64,000 nt of DNA from contig NZ_CP080387.1 in the NCBI RefSeq assembly GCF_030036535.1, forward strand, positions 2,108,001-2,172,000. The letters run 5' to 3'. Shown here piece after piece: positions 1 through 8,352 of this stretch. Made by a program: the position numbers and the translations under genes. Below the pieces are notes generated by a model, which did no database searches, was not told where the DNA came from, and saw only the letters and a program-made list of their open reading frames with translations. Within the stretch, counting starts at the first letter, position 1. Every line of letters begins with the position of its first letter. The stretch is from Agrobacterium cucumeris (lineage in GTDB: Bacteria; Pseudomonadota; Alphaproteobacteria; Rhizobiales; Rhizobiaceae).

Positions 1-166
1 GCTCCACCAGAGCGGCGTTGTCATTGGCAATGAAGAACGAATAGGCCGTATCCGCCTCCTTGTAACGGCTGGACATGAAGGCGGTCGCGGCGAGACCGAC
101 GATGCAGAGCGGCAGAATAAGCGACAGGATTTTGGTGCGAATGCTGGCGTTTTGAAGGAAAGACAC
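1..166 (-). CDS. Methyl-accepting chemotaxis protein, N-terminal fragment (runs off left edge)
   Basis: This is the 5' end of a gene that continues beyond base 1. From a GTG at 166 it reads VSFLQNASIRTKIL, then a hydrophobic segment, then a polar stretch. A short cytoplasmic N-terminus ending in IRTK, one membrane helix (about residues 13-30) and the start of a periplasmic sensor region is the usual beginning of a chemoreceptor. A TGAGG Shine-Dalgarno sits about 7 nt before the GTG. The signalling domain is outside the window, so a histidine kinase or other sensor with the same kind of N-terminus is possible. Confidence 0.6.
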   Translation of the reverse strand, partial: MSFLQNASIRTKILSLILPLCIVGLAATAFMSSRYKEADTAYSFFIANDNAALVE

Positions 167-601
167 GGAAACCTCACGTCAATGAAAAACCGCTCCTTCC
201 CCGTGCCGGAGGTGTTCGGCAAAACTGACATTGCACGTCGAACGCCTCGATCATTGAGGCTTCGCGAGACGCATCACCGGCCCGAGCCGCGATTTGCATC
301 ATGCATGCGCCCGCCAAAAGTGATGCCCGCCCCTCAAATATCGACAGGTTACCTTCTAGAGCACAGGCGACCCGAAAGAGAGCGGAGGCGCATTTCGAGA
401 GAAATGGAGCGCGGCCAATTTGCTGGATGCCGATCACCATTCCTTGTTCGACAAAATGATTATAGTCAAAAACTTTACAATTCCTTCATGTCCCTCGGGC
501 CTGCAGAATATTAGGATTATAAAGCGGCGACAGGTATTTCTGCCGCCTGCTTTGCCGAACGAAGCAGCGCCTGCAACACGCATTCGCAGCCAGCCAGGCC
601 A
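167..601. other. Intergenic region, no gene seen
   Basis: About 435 bases lie between the chemoreceptor start and the end of the MFS gene. It should contain the chemoreceptor promoter. Short reading frames here lack codon bias and ribosome sites. A weak stem (GCCTC/GAGGC near 243-259) is the only structure I noticed. Confidence 0.5.
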
Positions 602-1801
602 TCATCCGCTTCGGGCAAAAGTCCGAGCTTTGCGCATCATCGTCCAGCGCTGAACCAGTGCGGCCAGCAGGGCAAGACCGGTCATGGCGGCAAAGACCAC
701 CGCGATATCGCGATAGGCCGTTGCAAAACCGAACCGGGCAATCCAAGGCTGGCTCGCCAGCGGCGAGATGAAATGCCCGAGGAACATCGATGCCGTGACG
801 ATGCCGGCGATACGCCCGCGCAGCCGCAGCGGTGCAAGCATGATCGTCGTGGACATGATGGCCGGCATCACAAGGCCAAGACCAAGCCCCGCCACGCCAA
901 CCGCCGACAGCATGAAAACCAGCCCGTCTGCCATGGCAAGCAGCGCAAATCCCGTCGCCATCAGCACCAGCCCGACGGCAAGAATGGCGGCCACACCCAT
1001 ATGCCTGCGCAATCTTGCAAAATTGAGCGCCGTCAGCGCACCCGCCAGATTGAAGATGCCAATCGCATATCCCGCAACACTGCCGGAAAACACGCCGAGT
1101 TCACGCATGAAAAACGGCAATTGCGAAGGGATGGTGTAAAACAGCGCGTTGACGAGAAACACTGCCACCGCCAGCACGGCCACCAGAGGCCAATTGACCG
1201 CAAAAGCCGGCCCGCCCGCCCCGCCGCGGCTATCGCCCCTCGCCGGCTCCTTCAGGAATAGCAGGGCCGCCGGCAGAATGAGCAGGGCGATGGCATAGAC
1301 CGCAAAGGGTGCGCGCCAGTGAATATCTGCCAGCAATCCACCCGCGACGACGAAAAAGACACCGCCAAGCTGGGTGAAAGCCTGCTGCAGCCCCAGATAA
1401 CGCTCCCGTGCCGGCCCCTCGAAATAGTCGCCCACCAACGCCGTGCCGATCGTCATGATGCCGCCGATCGCCAGACCCAGAAACGCCCGTCCACCGAGCA
1501 GACCCGCAAGGCTGTCGGTAAAAAGACCGGATATGCCGGAAAGGCTGTAAAGCAGGATCGCACCCAGCAGCAGCCGTTTGCGGCCGAAGCGGTCCGCCAG
1601 CATTCCGGCGACGGGCGCGCAGAGCGCAACGAAAACCGATGGCAAGGTCAACACCATACGGCTCAACAGCCCGACATTGGCTGTCGACAGGAAGTTCTGT
1701 TCGATGGCGGGCAGCGAGGGCGCAACCGTCGTTCCGGCCATGATGGTGAGTGTGGCGACAAACAGCAGGGTGATTTTCAGCGCCGTGGAATTTTCAGCCA
1801 T
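602..1801 (-). CDS. MFS family efflux transporter
   Basis: This is a 399-residue major facilitator with about 12 hydrophobic segments. The family A-loop motif GMLADRFGRKRLLLG lies after helix 2 (about residues 61-75). It probably exports a drug or metabolite by proton antiport across the inner membrane; the substrate cannot be read from sequence. I chose the ATG at 1801 because GGAGG is 7 nt upstream; a GTG at 1807 would be only 1 nt from that site. A 25-codon reading frame ends in a TGA just before this ATG, so translation may be coupled. The promoter contains a MerR/SoxR-type operator, so induction by redox-active or toxic compounds is likely. Confidence 0.85.
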   Translation of the reverse strand: MAENSTALKITLLFVATLTIMAGTTVAPSLPAIEQNFLSTANVGLLSRMVLTLPSVFVALCAPVAGMLADRFGRKRLLLGAILLYSLSGISGLFTDSLAGLLGGRAFLGLAIGGIMTIGTALVGDYFEGPARERYLGLQQAFTQLGGVFFVVAGGLLADIHWRAPFAVYAIALLILPAALLFLKEPARGDSRGGAGGPAFAVNWPLVAVLAVAVFLVNALFYTIPSQLPFFMRELGVFSGSVAGYAIGIFNLAGALTALNFARLRRHMGVAAILAVGLVLMATGFALLAMADGLVFMLSAVGVAGLGLGLVMPAIMSTTIMLAPLRLRGRIAGIVTASMFLGHFISPLASQPWIARFGFATAYRDIAVVFAAMTGLALLAALVQRWTMMRKARTFARSG

Positions 1802-1803
1802 CG

Positions 1804-1881
1804 TCACGCCTCCCTGGAAGGGGAACGCGGGTTGCGGGCGCGGCCAGATATGATCCGTAGGGAGAGTATGATATCGCTCAT
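1804..1881 (-). CDS. Possible 25-aa leader peptide upstream of the MFS gene
   Basis: An ATG at 1881, preceded by GAAGGA about 6 nt upstream, opens a 25-codon frame beginning MSDIILSLRI. Its TGA at 1806-1804 lies 2 nt before the MFS ATG. It sits between the inferred promoter and the MFS gene and could couple translation. No homology is recognised and it could be a chance frame. Confidence 0.3.
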   Translation of the reverse strand: MSDIILSLRIISGRARNPRSPSREA

Positions 1882-1911
1882 GGAACGTCCTTCAACAGTG
1901 TTCCATGCTCT

Positions 1912-1941
1912 GATAATTCCTCAACATTAGTTGAGGTCAAT
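1912..1941 (-). promoter_or_regulatory. MerR/SoxR-type promoter with embedded operator
   Basis: On the minus strand, TTGACC is followed after exactly 19 bp by TATCAG. The over-long spacer contains the perfect inverted repeat CCTCAACATTAGTTGAGG (1919-1936). A 19-20 bp spacer with a centred dyad is the hallmark of promoters untwisted by MerR-family activators. The arm CCTCAA/TTGAGG is that of the SoxR box. The site is about 110 bp before the MFS start. No merR or soxR gene is adjacent. Confidence 0.75.
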
Positions 1942-2075
1942 AGCTGCGATGAAAAAATGTACCCCATCAACGGCGGATGGCGTCTCCAGTCCTGCCACTC
2001 GCCCGGCGGATCAGCACTTGCGCGCACCGGCACGAACCGGCATCGTCCCGCCAGACATCGTCCGCAACGAACAGC

Positions 2076-3428
2076 CTATGATGTGGGGCGCGAAAGAGGC
2101 TTCGGCACCATTATCCCGTCATCATCGGCGCGGGCCGGCTCCCGCCGTTTCTCATCCTGGACCAAGCTGGCAGTTGCCTGCAGATGCAGGCCCATCACGG
2201 CGACGATAAGGAAAAACCAGACGAAACCCGCACTCAGCATGAGGATCGTTTCCAGAAAGCTGTAGAGCAGCACATAAAGCCAGACGCCGACATAAAGCCG
2301 CGTCAGCGGGCTTTTGCGCGTGGCCTCATCCATCTTGCCAAGATAATGAAGCGGCAGCAGATAGATCCACACCAGCACCAGCACCAGGCCCGGAATGCCG
2401 GCCGCAAGCACAAGGTCGAAATAGGCATTATGCGCAGCCGGCGCGGTCGCCGCCCAGCTGTTGTTTTCAATGGAGCTCGATAATAGCGCATCGCTGCGCC
2501 AGAAGGCCTGATACCCGTAGCCGAGAACCGGTCGCTGATGGATATAATCAATGGCGATGGTCCAGATATCGGTTCTGCCCGTGAAACTGGCGTCGATCCC
2601 CATATTGGTCAGCATCTGCGAAAAGACCGGATCGACAGTGGTGCCGATCACCACCGTCGTGAAGACCACCATCAGCAGGGTCACGACCAGATACCGCCAT
2701 TGTGGCCAGCGCACGATGAACCAGCCTGTACCGATGATGATCGGCATCAGCCCAAGCGCCGTCTTGCCGCCTGACTTCACCAGAAAGATCAGCGACAGCA
2801 GTAGAACCACCATCCCCCCGAAGAAGGACCAGCGCCTGCAAAGGTAGATCCCGACGATGATCAGCACCGACATGATCGAGGCGGCCTCGTTCTTGTGATT
2901 GAAGACACCCCGCCAGTTGCCCGCAAGAAACGGCTCCAGCGCATCGCTGACCTGATGAATCGACCGTCCGGGCAGGGCCGCGATCCCGAAATAGCACAGG
3001 AACAGGATAATCCACACGCAGAAGGCAAGCATGGTGGTGAAATGCCGCTCGGTGCGCGGTAACTGCAGGAAACCATCGGCAAGCGCACAGATGATGGCGC
3101 ACATGACCAGCCGCCGCAGCGAGAACATCGGCGCTTCGCCCACCACCGAAGTGAATGCATACCAGCCGAAAATCGCCGCGATCAGCAGGCGCGGTGCAAA
3201 GAGGATCGAGAATGATTTTTCCTTCGCCATGAACGCCACGAAGCTGAAAAGCAGAATGATCGCGGTGAGCTGGTTGAGAAGGCTGGAGCCGGCTGCCATG
3301 GCGGAGCCGGAATAGGTGGAGGAAAGTGAAACATAGGGCGAAAAGCCGATCGTGAAGTAAAGGAAGGTCACATAAAACAATGCGTCCCGCCAATAGCCAC
3401 GCCCCTGTCCGTCGTCCGCTGCATCCAT
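2076..3428 (-). CDS. O-antigen ligase/polymerase family membrane protein (ExoQ/Wzy-like)
   Basis: A polytopic inner-membrane protein of about 450 residues with roughly ten helices. GVFNHKNE (about residue 175), FTGRTDIW (about 283) and HNAYFDLVLAAGIPG (about 333) are typical of the O-antigen ligase/polymerase superfamily that joins polysaccharide repeat units on the periplasmic side. With the Wzz-like and WecG-like genes downstream in the locus it is best read as the exopolysaccharide polymerase. I prefer the ATG at 3428, which has AGGAAGAG upstream; an ATG at 3467 would add 13 residues. The hydrophobic profile cannot separate a polymerase from a ligase. Confidence 0.8.
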   Translation of the reverse strand: MDAADDGQGRGYWRDALFYVTFLYFTIGFSPYVSLSSTYSGSAMAAGSSLLNQLTAIILLFSFVAFMAKEKSFSILFAPRLLIAAIFGWYAFTSVVGEAPMFSLRRLVMCAIICALADGFLQLPRTERHFTTMLAFCVWIILFLCYFGIAALPGRSIHQVSDALEPFLAGNWRGVFNHKNEAASIMSVLIIVGIYLCRRWSFFGGMVVLLLSLIFLVKSGGKTALGLMPIIIGTGWFIVRWPQWRYLVVTLLMVVFTTVVIGTTVDPVFSQMLTNMGIDASFTGRTDIWTIAIDYIHQRPVLGYGYQAFWRSDALLSSSIENNSWAATAPAAHNAYFDLVLAAGIPGLVLVLVWIYLLPLHYLGKMDEATRKSPLTRLYVGVWLYVLLYSFLETILMLSAGFVWFFLIVAVMGLHLQATASLVQDEKRREPARADDDGIMVPKPLSRPTS

Positions 3429-3859
3429 AAGGGGTTTTTCTCTTCCTTTTTCCACGTCAGCACACATCGTATCCGATGCTTCATCCCCGTCACAGGAATA
3501 TCCAGCAAAAATCCTATTTTTTAGTTATGCATAATGCACGGAAGAATAGTAATTCCGTCTTTTTCTTTTGTTATAAAGGGATAGATCCGCAAACAGAGAA
3601 ATGGCGCATCATTCTGGAGGTCAGTTTGGGGAGCGATGGAATTTCCGCCGGAAACAATTTTGTGAATTGATATCAAATATTTGATTTTATTAATATCATA
3701 ACGAAATATAACCTCGAATAAATTACTTCCATCTGCGCTGCAGAAGGACAATTTGGGCGTATTGAGGGTATGACTCCAGGCTCTCTTTAGCGTATATTAA
3801 CAACTTAAGATATATCCTAGAGTTGATCTCATAATTGCGCATAAGGCTGGAGACCTAAG
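3429..3859. other. AT-rich intergenic region
   Basis: About 430 bases between divergent genes, clearly more AT-rich than its surroundings, especially 3660-3840. It should hold the promoters of the polymerase and the GNAT gene. I saw no credible gene, and the spaced TTAA pairs do not fit a CtrA box. Confidence 0.5.
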
Positions 3860-5023
3860 GTGGACGTTCCAAGACACACCAACATGGACGATGGCGATAT
3901 CGGTCAATCGACACGGTGCACGGGCAAGCCCGGAACGGTCGGCATTCGCCCCATGCGCAAGGACGATGTCGAGGCTGTCGAGGCGGTTCTCAACAGCGCT
4001 TTCAAGAAGACCGGGCGTGACGTAAATTTCGATTTCCGCTCCTATGTCGAGACATTGTTCTTCAGCAGCCCCACATTTGATCCGGAATATGGCAGCGTCG
4101 TCTATGATGCGGGGGAGAACAGGGTCACTAGCGTCATCCTCGCAGTCCCCATGCGGTTTATCGCGAATGGAAAAGCCATTACCGCCAGGTTATTGTGCGC
4201 TTTCGCATCAGATGGGAAACTCGGCGCGCTGGGGGCTGCCCGCCTGTCTCGCAGCATGCGGGCAACGAAACATGACATGCTGTTTTCGGACACGGCCTCC
4301 CCCGTCAGCGCCGATCACTGGGTGGCGATCGGCGGCAATATGATGCCGATCGAAAGCCTGCAATGGCACAAGGCCCTCAAGCCCTTCTGCACGATTGCGC
4401 TGCGCATGCCGCGACGCTCGAAACTGGCCAAGACCACCCTTGCCCTGTCGGCGCTTGGATTTATCGACGGTATCCTGCGGTCATGGAAAAAAGGCTTGAG
4501 GCCGCATCAGGTCGCCGGCGCCAGGGTAAAAACCGTGGATTTCGAGACATTCCGCCGCAAGGCGCTGACGATGATCGAGCGGTTTTCCATTCGTCCCGAA
4601 TGGTCTCACGAGGAGTTTCACTGGCTGATAGAAATGAGCAGGGCCAATGAGAGCCTCGGTGAACTGAAAAGCCTGACGATCGAGACCGCAGAAGGCCATG
4701 TCATGGGCGCCGCGCTGTTTTTTGGCCAGCCGGGAAGAACCGCTTATGTGCTCAATCTCGTCTGCGATGCCGGCCGTGAAAACGACGTGCTCAACACCCT
4801 GTTCCGCCATTTCGACGACGAGAACTACGCCCACGTCACCGGCATGTCACAGCCCTTTCTCATAAACGCGCTGTACCGCCAGAACCATATGAGCTTTCGC
4901 CATGACGGATATTTCTGCATGGCAACCCGGGATGAAGCCCTGCGCGATCGAGCGATTGCCGGCGACATCTATATTGGCGGGCTATGCTCGGAAAGCTGGA
5001 GCAAGCTTATAACCGACTATTGA
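3860..5023 (+). CDS. GNAT-family N-acetyltransferase-like protein in polysaccharide locus
   Basis: A 387-residue soluble protein. The region starting VGIRPMRKDDVEAVEAVLNSAF (about residues 29-50, written here in two parts: VGIRPMRKDD and VEAVEAVLNSAF) resembles the opening strand and helix of a GNAT domain. A second acyl-CoA-type half may follow at about residues 220-370 (MGAALFFGQPG and following). The GTG start at 3860 has GGAG 7 nt upstream. Its position among glycosyltransferase genes suggests acylation of a sugar or lipid precursor, but acceptor and donor are not predictable. It is monocistronic and convergent with the next gene. Confidence 0.6.
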   Translation: MDVPRHTNMDDGDIGQSTRCTGKPGTVGIRPMRKDDVEAVEAVLNSAFKKTGRDVNFDFRSYVETLFFSSPTFDPEYGSVVYDAGENRVTSVILAVPMRFIANGKAITARLLCAFASDGKLGALGAARLSRSMRATKHDMLFSDTASPVSADHWVAIGGNMMPIESLQWHKALKPFCTIALRMPRRSKLAKTTLALSALGFIDGILRSWKKGLRPHQVAGARVKTVDFETFRRKALTMIERFSIRPEWSHEEFHWLIEMSRANESLGELKSLTIETAEGHVMGAALFFGQPGRTAYVLNLVCDAGRENDVLNTLFRHFDDENYAHVTGMSQPFLINALYRQNHMSFRHDGYFCMATRDEALRDRAIAGDIYIGGLCSESWSKLITDY

Positions 5024-5067
5024 GCCGCCCCCACGCCCTTGGCGCAGAAGGCAGGCTGCAAGCGTTT

Positions 5068-6153
5068 TTACGCCTTGGTGAAACGCTGGACATTCGCCGA
5101 GATCAGGTGGCGCAGCGCCTTTGCATAACGTTTGGAGCGCGTCTTGGCTGCCAGCGCGCTGGTCCAGTCCACCATCGAGCCGTTGATATCGAAGTCTCCC
5201 AGCTGCCCCTCGGGAACGTCACCCTTTTCGATACGCTCGACGATGGACCCCAGCGCCGCGTAAAATTCCGGCGAGCGATAGGGCGGATGTAGCGAATACA
5301 TGCCCTTCCCCGTCCCGAGAAAATCCAGCCGGTGCACGCCCACGCGCATCATGTTGGTGCTCAGCACCTCTTCGGCGGGCATCGAGACCGGCTGCTGGTT
5401 ATAGGCATAGGAGCGGATACGCCGCTTGGCATCGGGCCGCAGCAGTTCCAGAGAGCCGATCCGCTTGGTGAAGCGGTCCATGTCGATCATGAAAAGCCGC
5501 GTGGAGACAGTGGCAAAACGCCATGTCGGGATGCGCGATGGCAGCTTGCGCGGCTCAGGGATGTTCCTCACCCCCGGCATGCCGACATGGCGGGAAATAT
5601 CAAGATCGCCGCGCACCGTCGGCGGTCCGGAAAATGGCGTGATGCAAAGGGCATCCGGGTTGGCCTTCTGCAGGGCAACGGCCTCTTCGAACCAGCTCTG
5701 GCTGCCGCCGCCAAACATCATGTCGCTGTCCATATGCAGCACATAACGGGCATTGGCGCGTTTCAGCCCGTAGAAATACACATGAAACGGCCCCCCGTCG
5801 AAGGCCTTGGCCGGATAGGGGATCGGCGAGCGCGAAAAGAAGGTCTTTGCCACCAGGTTGCGCGCCGCATCGCTGTAATCAACCACATCCACATGCAGAT
5901 GCGGATAATTGGTCTGCATTTCCTCCAGCATGTCGAAAAGGCGTTTGCTGGCCGCATCAAAGCCGTTGCCCTTGTAACGGCCCGCTCCGACCTGCCCGGT
6001 ATCAACAGTCAGAAGAATGCGGTCCACCTGACCGCCCCAGACCCGCAGCTGATGCGGCAGGGTAAGGGCCGCATGCGGAGCATCGAAGGGATGCAGATTG
6101 ATCTGCAGCGCCTTCTGTACGGGAGGAAGCGACGTTTCAGCACTCATGCTCAT
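5068..6153 (-). CDS. GT-A-type glycosyltransferase
   Basis: A 361-residue protein without signal peptide. VLHMDSDMMFGGG (about residues 138-150) carries a DxD motif (D142, D144) flanked by hydrophobic residues, as in nucleotide-sugar glycosyltransferases of GT-A fold that bind a divalent metal. Strand-like segments upstream (RILLTVDTG, VDVVDYSD) fit a Rossmann-like donor domain. The start overlaps the stop of the glycosidase gene by ATGA, so the two are translationally coupled; an internal ATG at 6147 is an alternative. It probably adds a sugar to the polysaccharide of this locus. Sugar and linkage are unknown. Confidence 0.7.
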   Translation of the reverse strand: MSMSAETSLPPVQKALQINLHPFDAPHAALTLPHQLRVWGGQVDRILLTVDTGQVGAGRYKGNGFDAASKRLFDMLEEMQTNYPHLHVDVVDYSDAARNLVAKTFFSRSPIPYPAKAFDGGPFHVYFYGLKRANARYVLHMDSDMMFGGGSQSWFEEAVALQKANPDALCITPFSGPPTVRGDLDISRHVGMPGVRNIPEPRKLPSRIPTWRFATVSTRLFMIDMDRFTKRIGSLELLRPDAKRRIRSYAYNQQPVSMPAEEVLSTNMMRVGVHRLDFLGTGKGMYSLHPPYRSPEFYAALGSIVERIEKGDVPEGQLGDFDINGSMVDWTSALAAKTRSKRYAKALRHLISANVQRFTKA

Positions 6154-7220
6154 GCACCACGGTTCCGGAATTCATTGATGACGGCCATCATCGGTTTTTC
6201 GTTGAAGCTCCAGTCCAGCGGCAGCGGCCGGTTGGGCGTGCCGTCCCGGCGCGGATAGGCCCAGCGTATCCAGCTATATTGGTCCGAAATACCCCAGGTC
6301 GTGATCGAGGAAAGCCCGCCACCCGCCGAGGCCGCTTCCAGAAAATCGAGGACCTGGCCGTTGATCAGCATATCGCGCTCGGCCTCCGGGCCGGGCAGCG
6401 TCTGGTCCATCACATCCAGCTCGGTCACCAGAATGGCAAGACCGTAGCTGCGCATTTCCGTAGCGAACGCGGCAAGCTCGTCCTTGGCGATCGGCCAGCC
6501 GCCGCGCAGATGTCCCTGCAGGCCGATGGCGTTGATCGGCGCGCCCTTCTCAAGCAATTCGAGAATAAGGTTGCGGAAGGCCGCGCGTTTGGCCGGCGAT
6601 TTTTCAACCGCGAATTCCACATCATATTCGTTGAGAACGAGCTGCGCCTTCGGATCGACTGCATGCGCAATATCGAAGGCCTTCTTGATGGCGTCCGATC
6701 CCGCCCCGTAATACCAGGCATCCCGCCGCGCGCGCACATTGCCCGGCACATCGGGGATCGGCTCATTGACCACGTCCCAGCTGTGGATCACGTCCTTGTA
6801 ACGCTCCATCACCTTGACGATATGGGTCTCCATCAGCTTCTCGACCTTGCCGCCGCCGCCGATACTCGCAAGCCAGGGCGCGTTGGAGGCGTACCAGATC
6901 AGCGGATGGCCGTGCATGGAAAGCTTGTGCTGGCGCGCAAAGTTGGCGATTGCATCCGCGGCGGCGAAATCGAACACGTCAGCGGAAGGCCGCATGACCT
7001 CCCATTTCATTTCGGTAACCGGGGTGATGCGCGAGCAATATTTGACAACAGCCTCGCCAATGCGGCTATCGGCATTGAGATCCGGCAGATAAACCGCCGC
7101 ACCATAAGGGGCAGTTTTGACCGGCGCTTTCTTCTGCGCGGCAAGGGTCGGGCCGGCCATGGCATGCAACAGGCCGGCACTCGCCGCACCGCCCAGAAAA
7201 TTCCGCCGCCCGATCCGCAT
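6150..7220 (-). CDS. Tat-exported GH10 endo-1,4-beta-xylanase-like glycosidase
   Basis: A 356-residue glycoside hydrolase family 10 protein. The N-terminus RRNFLGGAASAGLLHAMAG is a twin-arginine signal, predicting folded export to the periplasm. GH10 landmarks are in order: HGHPLIWY (103-110), DVVNEP with acid/base Glu153, AIGLQGH (231-237), and VTELD with nucleophile Glu267. The length equals a bare catalytic domain with no carbohydrate-binding module. The ATG has GGAGG 7 nt upstream. Because it is coupled to a glycosyltransferase inside a polysaccharide locus, it may trim or release the cell's own polysaccharide rather than degrade plant xylan. That role is inferred. Confidence 0.88.
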   Translation of the reverse strand: MRIGRRNFLGGAASAGLLHAMAGPTLAAQKKAPVKTAPYGAAVYLPDLNADSRIGEAVVKYCSRITPVTEMKWEVMRPSADVFDFAAADAIANFARQHKLSMHGHPLIWYASNAPWLASIGGGGKVEKLMETHIVKVMERYKDVIHSWDVVNEPIPDVPGNVRARRDAWYYGAGSDAIKKAFDIAHAVDPKAQLVLNEYDVEFAVEKSPAKRAAFRNLILELLEKGAPINAIGLQGHLRGGWPIAKDELAAFATEMRSYGLAILVTELDVMDQTLPGPEAERDMLINGQVLDFLEAASAGGGLSSITTWGISDQYSWIRWAYPRRDGTPNRPLPLDWSFNEKPMMAVINEFRNRGA

Positions 7221-7417
7221 TCACCCGCCTCCGCAACCCTCGCGTATCAACGTCCGAAAGGACGCAACCACGCTCTAATTCTCAAAACATAACATCTCGA
7301 TCATGCCAAAAGGATATTAAAGATTTGCAAGGTTAACCGACGCTATACCACGTCATAATTGGCGAGGTCCGCTTAATCCGGTAGTAACTTCGCTGTGCGA
7401 ATTCTTGGCCCACCCTT

Positions 7418-8344
7418 ATGGAGTTGAAAACCTTGGTTTCCGTTTCGATTGTCATTCCCGTTCGCAACGGCGAGCGTTACATCGTGGAAGCGATCGAAAG
7501 CGTCCTGCTTCAGGGCGAGACCATCCGCGAGGTGCTGGTGGTCGATGACGGCTCCACCGATACCACCGCGCAGAAGGTGGAAGGTTTTTCCGATCCACGG
7601 GTCAAATTGCTCGCCCGGCCGCAGGGCCGGCAGGGCGTTTCCGCCGTGCGCAATTTCGGCCTGTCGCAGGCACGCGGCGAATGGACGATGTTTCTCGATG
7701 CCGACGACCGGCTGAAGCCGGGTGCCATCGCCGCTCTTTGCGCCGGTATCTCCGGCCCCGACGTCGTTGCCGTCTATGGCGATTATGAGCGCATCGACGA
7801 AAACGGCGCCAAGATCGGCCGGCGCAATCTCATTCGCCGCCGTGAAAAGCCTGACGGTTTTATCCTCCAGCCGCTGCTGGGCGGGAACTTCATCGTCAAT
7901 GGCGGCATCATGCTGGTCAGGACCCGCATCTTTCAGGATTTCGGCGGCTTTGACGAGACATTGCGTTATGCGGAAGACTGGTATGGCTGGTGCAGGCTCG
8001 CCGCCGCCGGCCGCTTTGTCTATCTGCCCGGCTGCCACGTTCTCGATTACCGGGTGCACCGGACGAGCGTGATGATGAACCGGCTTTTGACCTTCCGGGA
8101 TTGCGAGCCGGCCATCGAGGCGGTGTTTTCCGACGCCGCCATCGTCGCCGCCATTTCCCCGCAGGAACTGCGGCGGCTTCGCCACAAATCCGAAAACCAC
8201 ATGAATGCCTATACCGTGGCGCAGGCTTTCCGCGCCCGCCGTTACCGCGAGGCCTTTAAGGCACTTGCCGATACGCTCATTCATCGCCCCCGCCAAAGCC
8301 TCAGGGCCGTCGTTTTTTCCGCCGCAGCGCTTGCCGGTATTTAG
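7418..8344 (+). CDS. Family 2 glycosyltransferase
   Basis: A 308-residue GT2 enzyme. VSIVIPVRNGERY (8-20), VVDDGSTD (41-48) and FLDADDR (about 92-98, the metal-binding DxD) are the standard nucleotide-sugar-binding elements. A C-terminal acceptor region includes a YAEDWYGW segment of the ED-containing type common in GT2 enzymes. It has no clear membrane helices, so it probably works at the cytoplasmic face on a lipid-linked acceptor. It is followed 8 bp later by a second GT2 gene on the same transcript. Confidence 0.85.
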   Translation: MELKTLVSVSIVIPVRNGERYIVEAIESVLLQGETIREVLVVDDGSTDTTAQKVEGFSDPRVKLLARPQGRQGVSAVRNFGLSQARGEWTMFLDADDRLKPGAIAALCAGISGPDVVAVYGDYERIDENGAKIGRRNLIRRREKPDGFILQPLLGGNFIVNGGIMLVRTRIFQDFGGFDETLRYAEDWYGWCRLAAAGRFVYLPGCHVLDYRVHRTSVMMNRLLTFRDCEPAIEAVFSDAAIVAAISPQELRRLRHKSENHMNAYTVAQAFRARRYREAFKALADTLIHRPRQSLRAVVFSAAALAGI

Positions 8345-8352
8345 GAGTTTCC

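Noticed and set aside
3790..3815. Possible CtrA box (paired TTAA)
   Set aside because: Spacing between the TTAA elements is 4 bp rather than 7.
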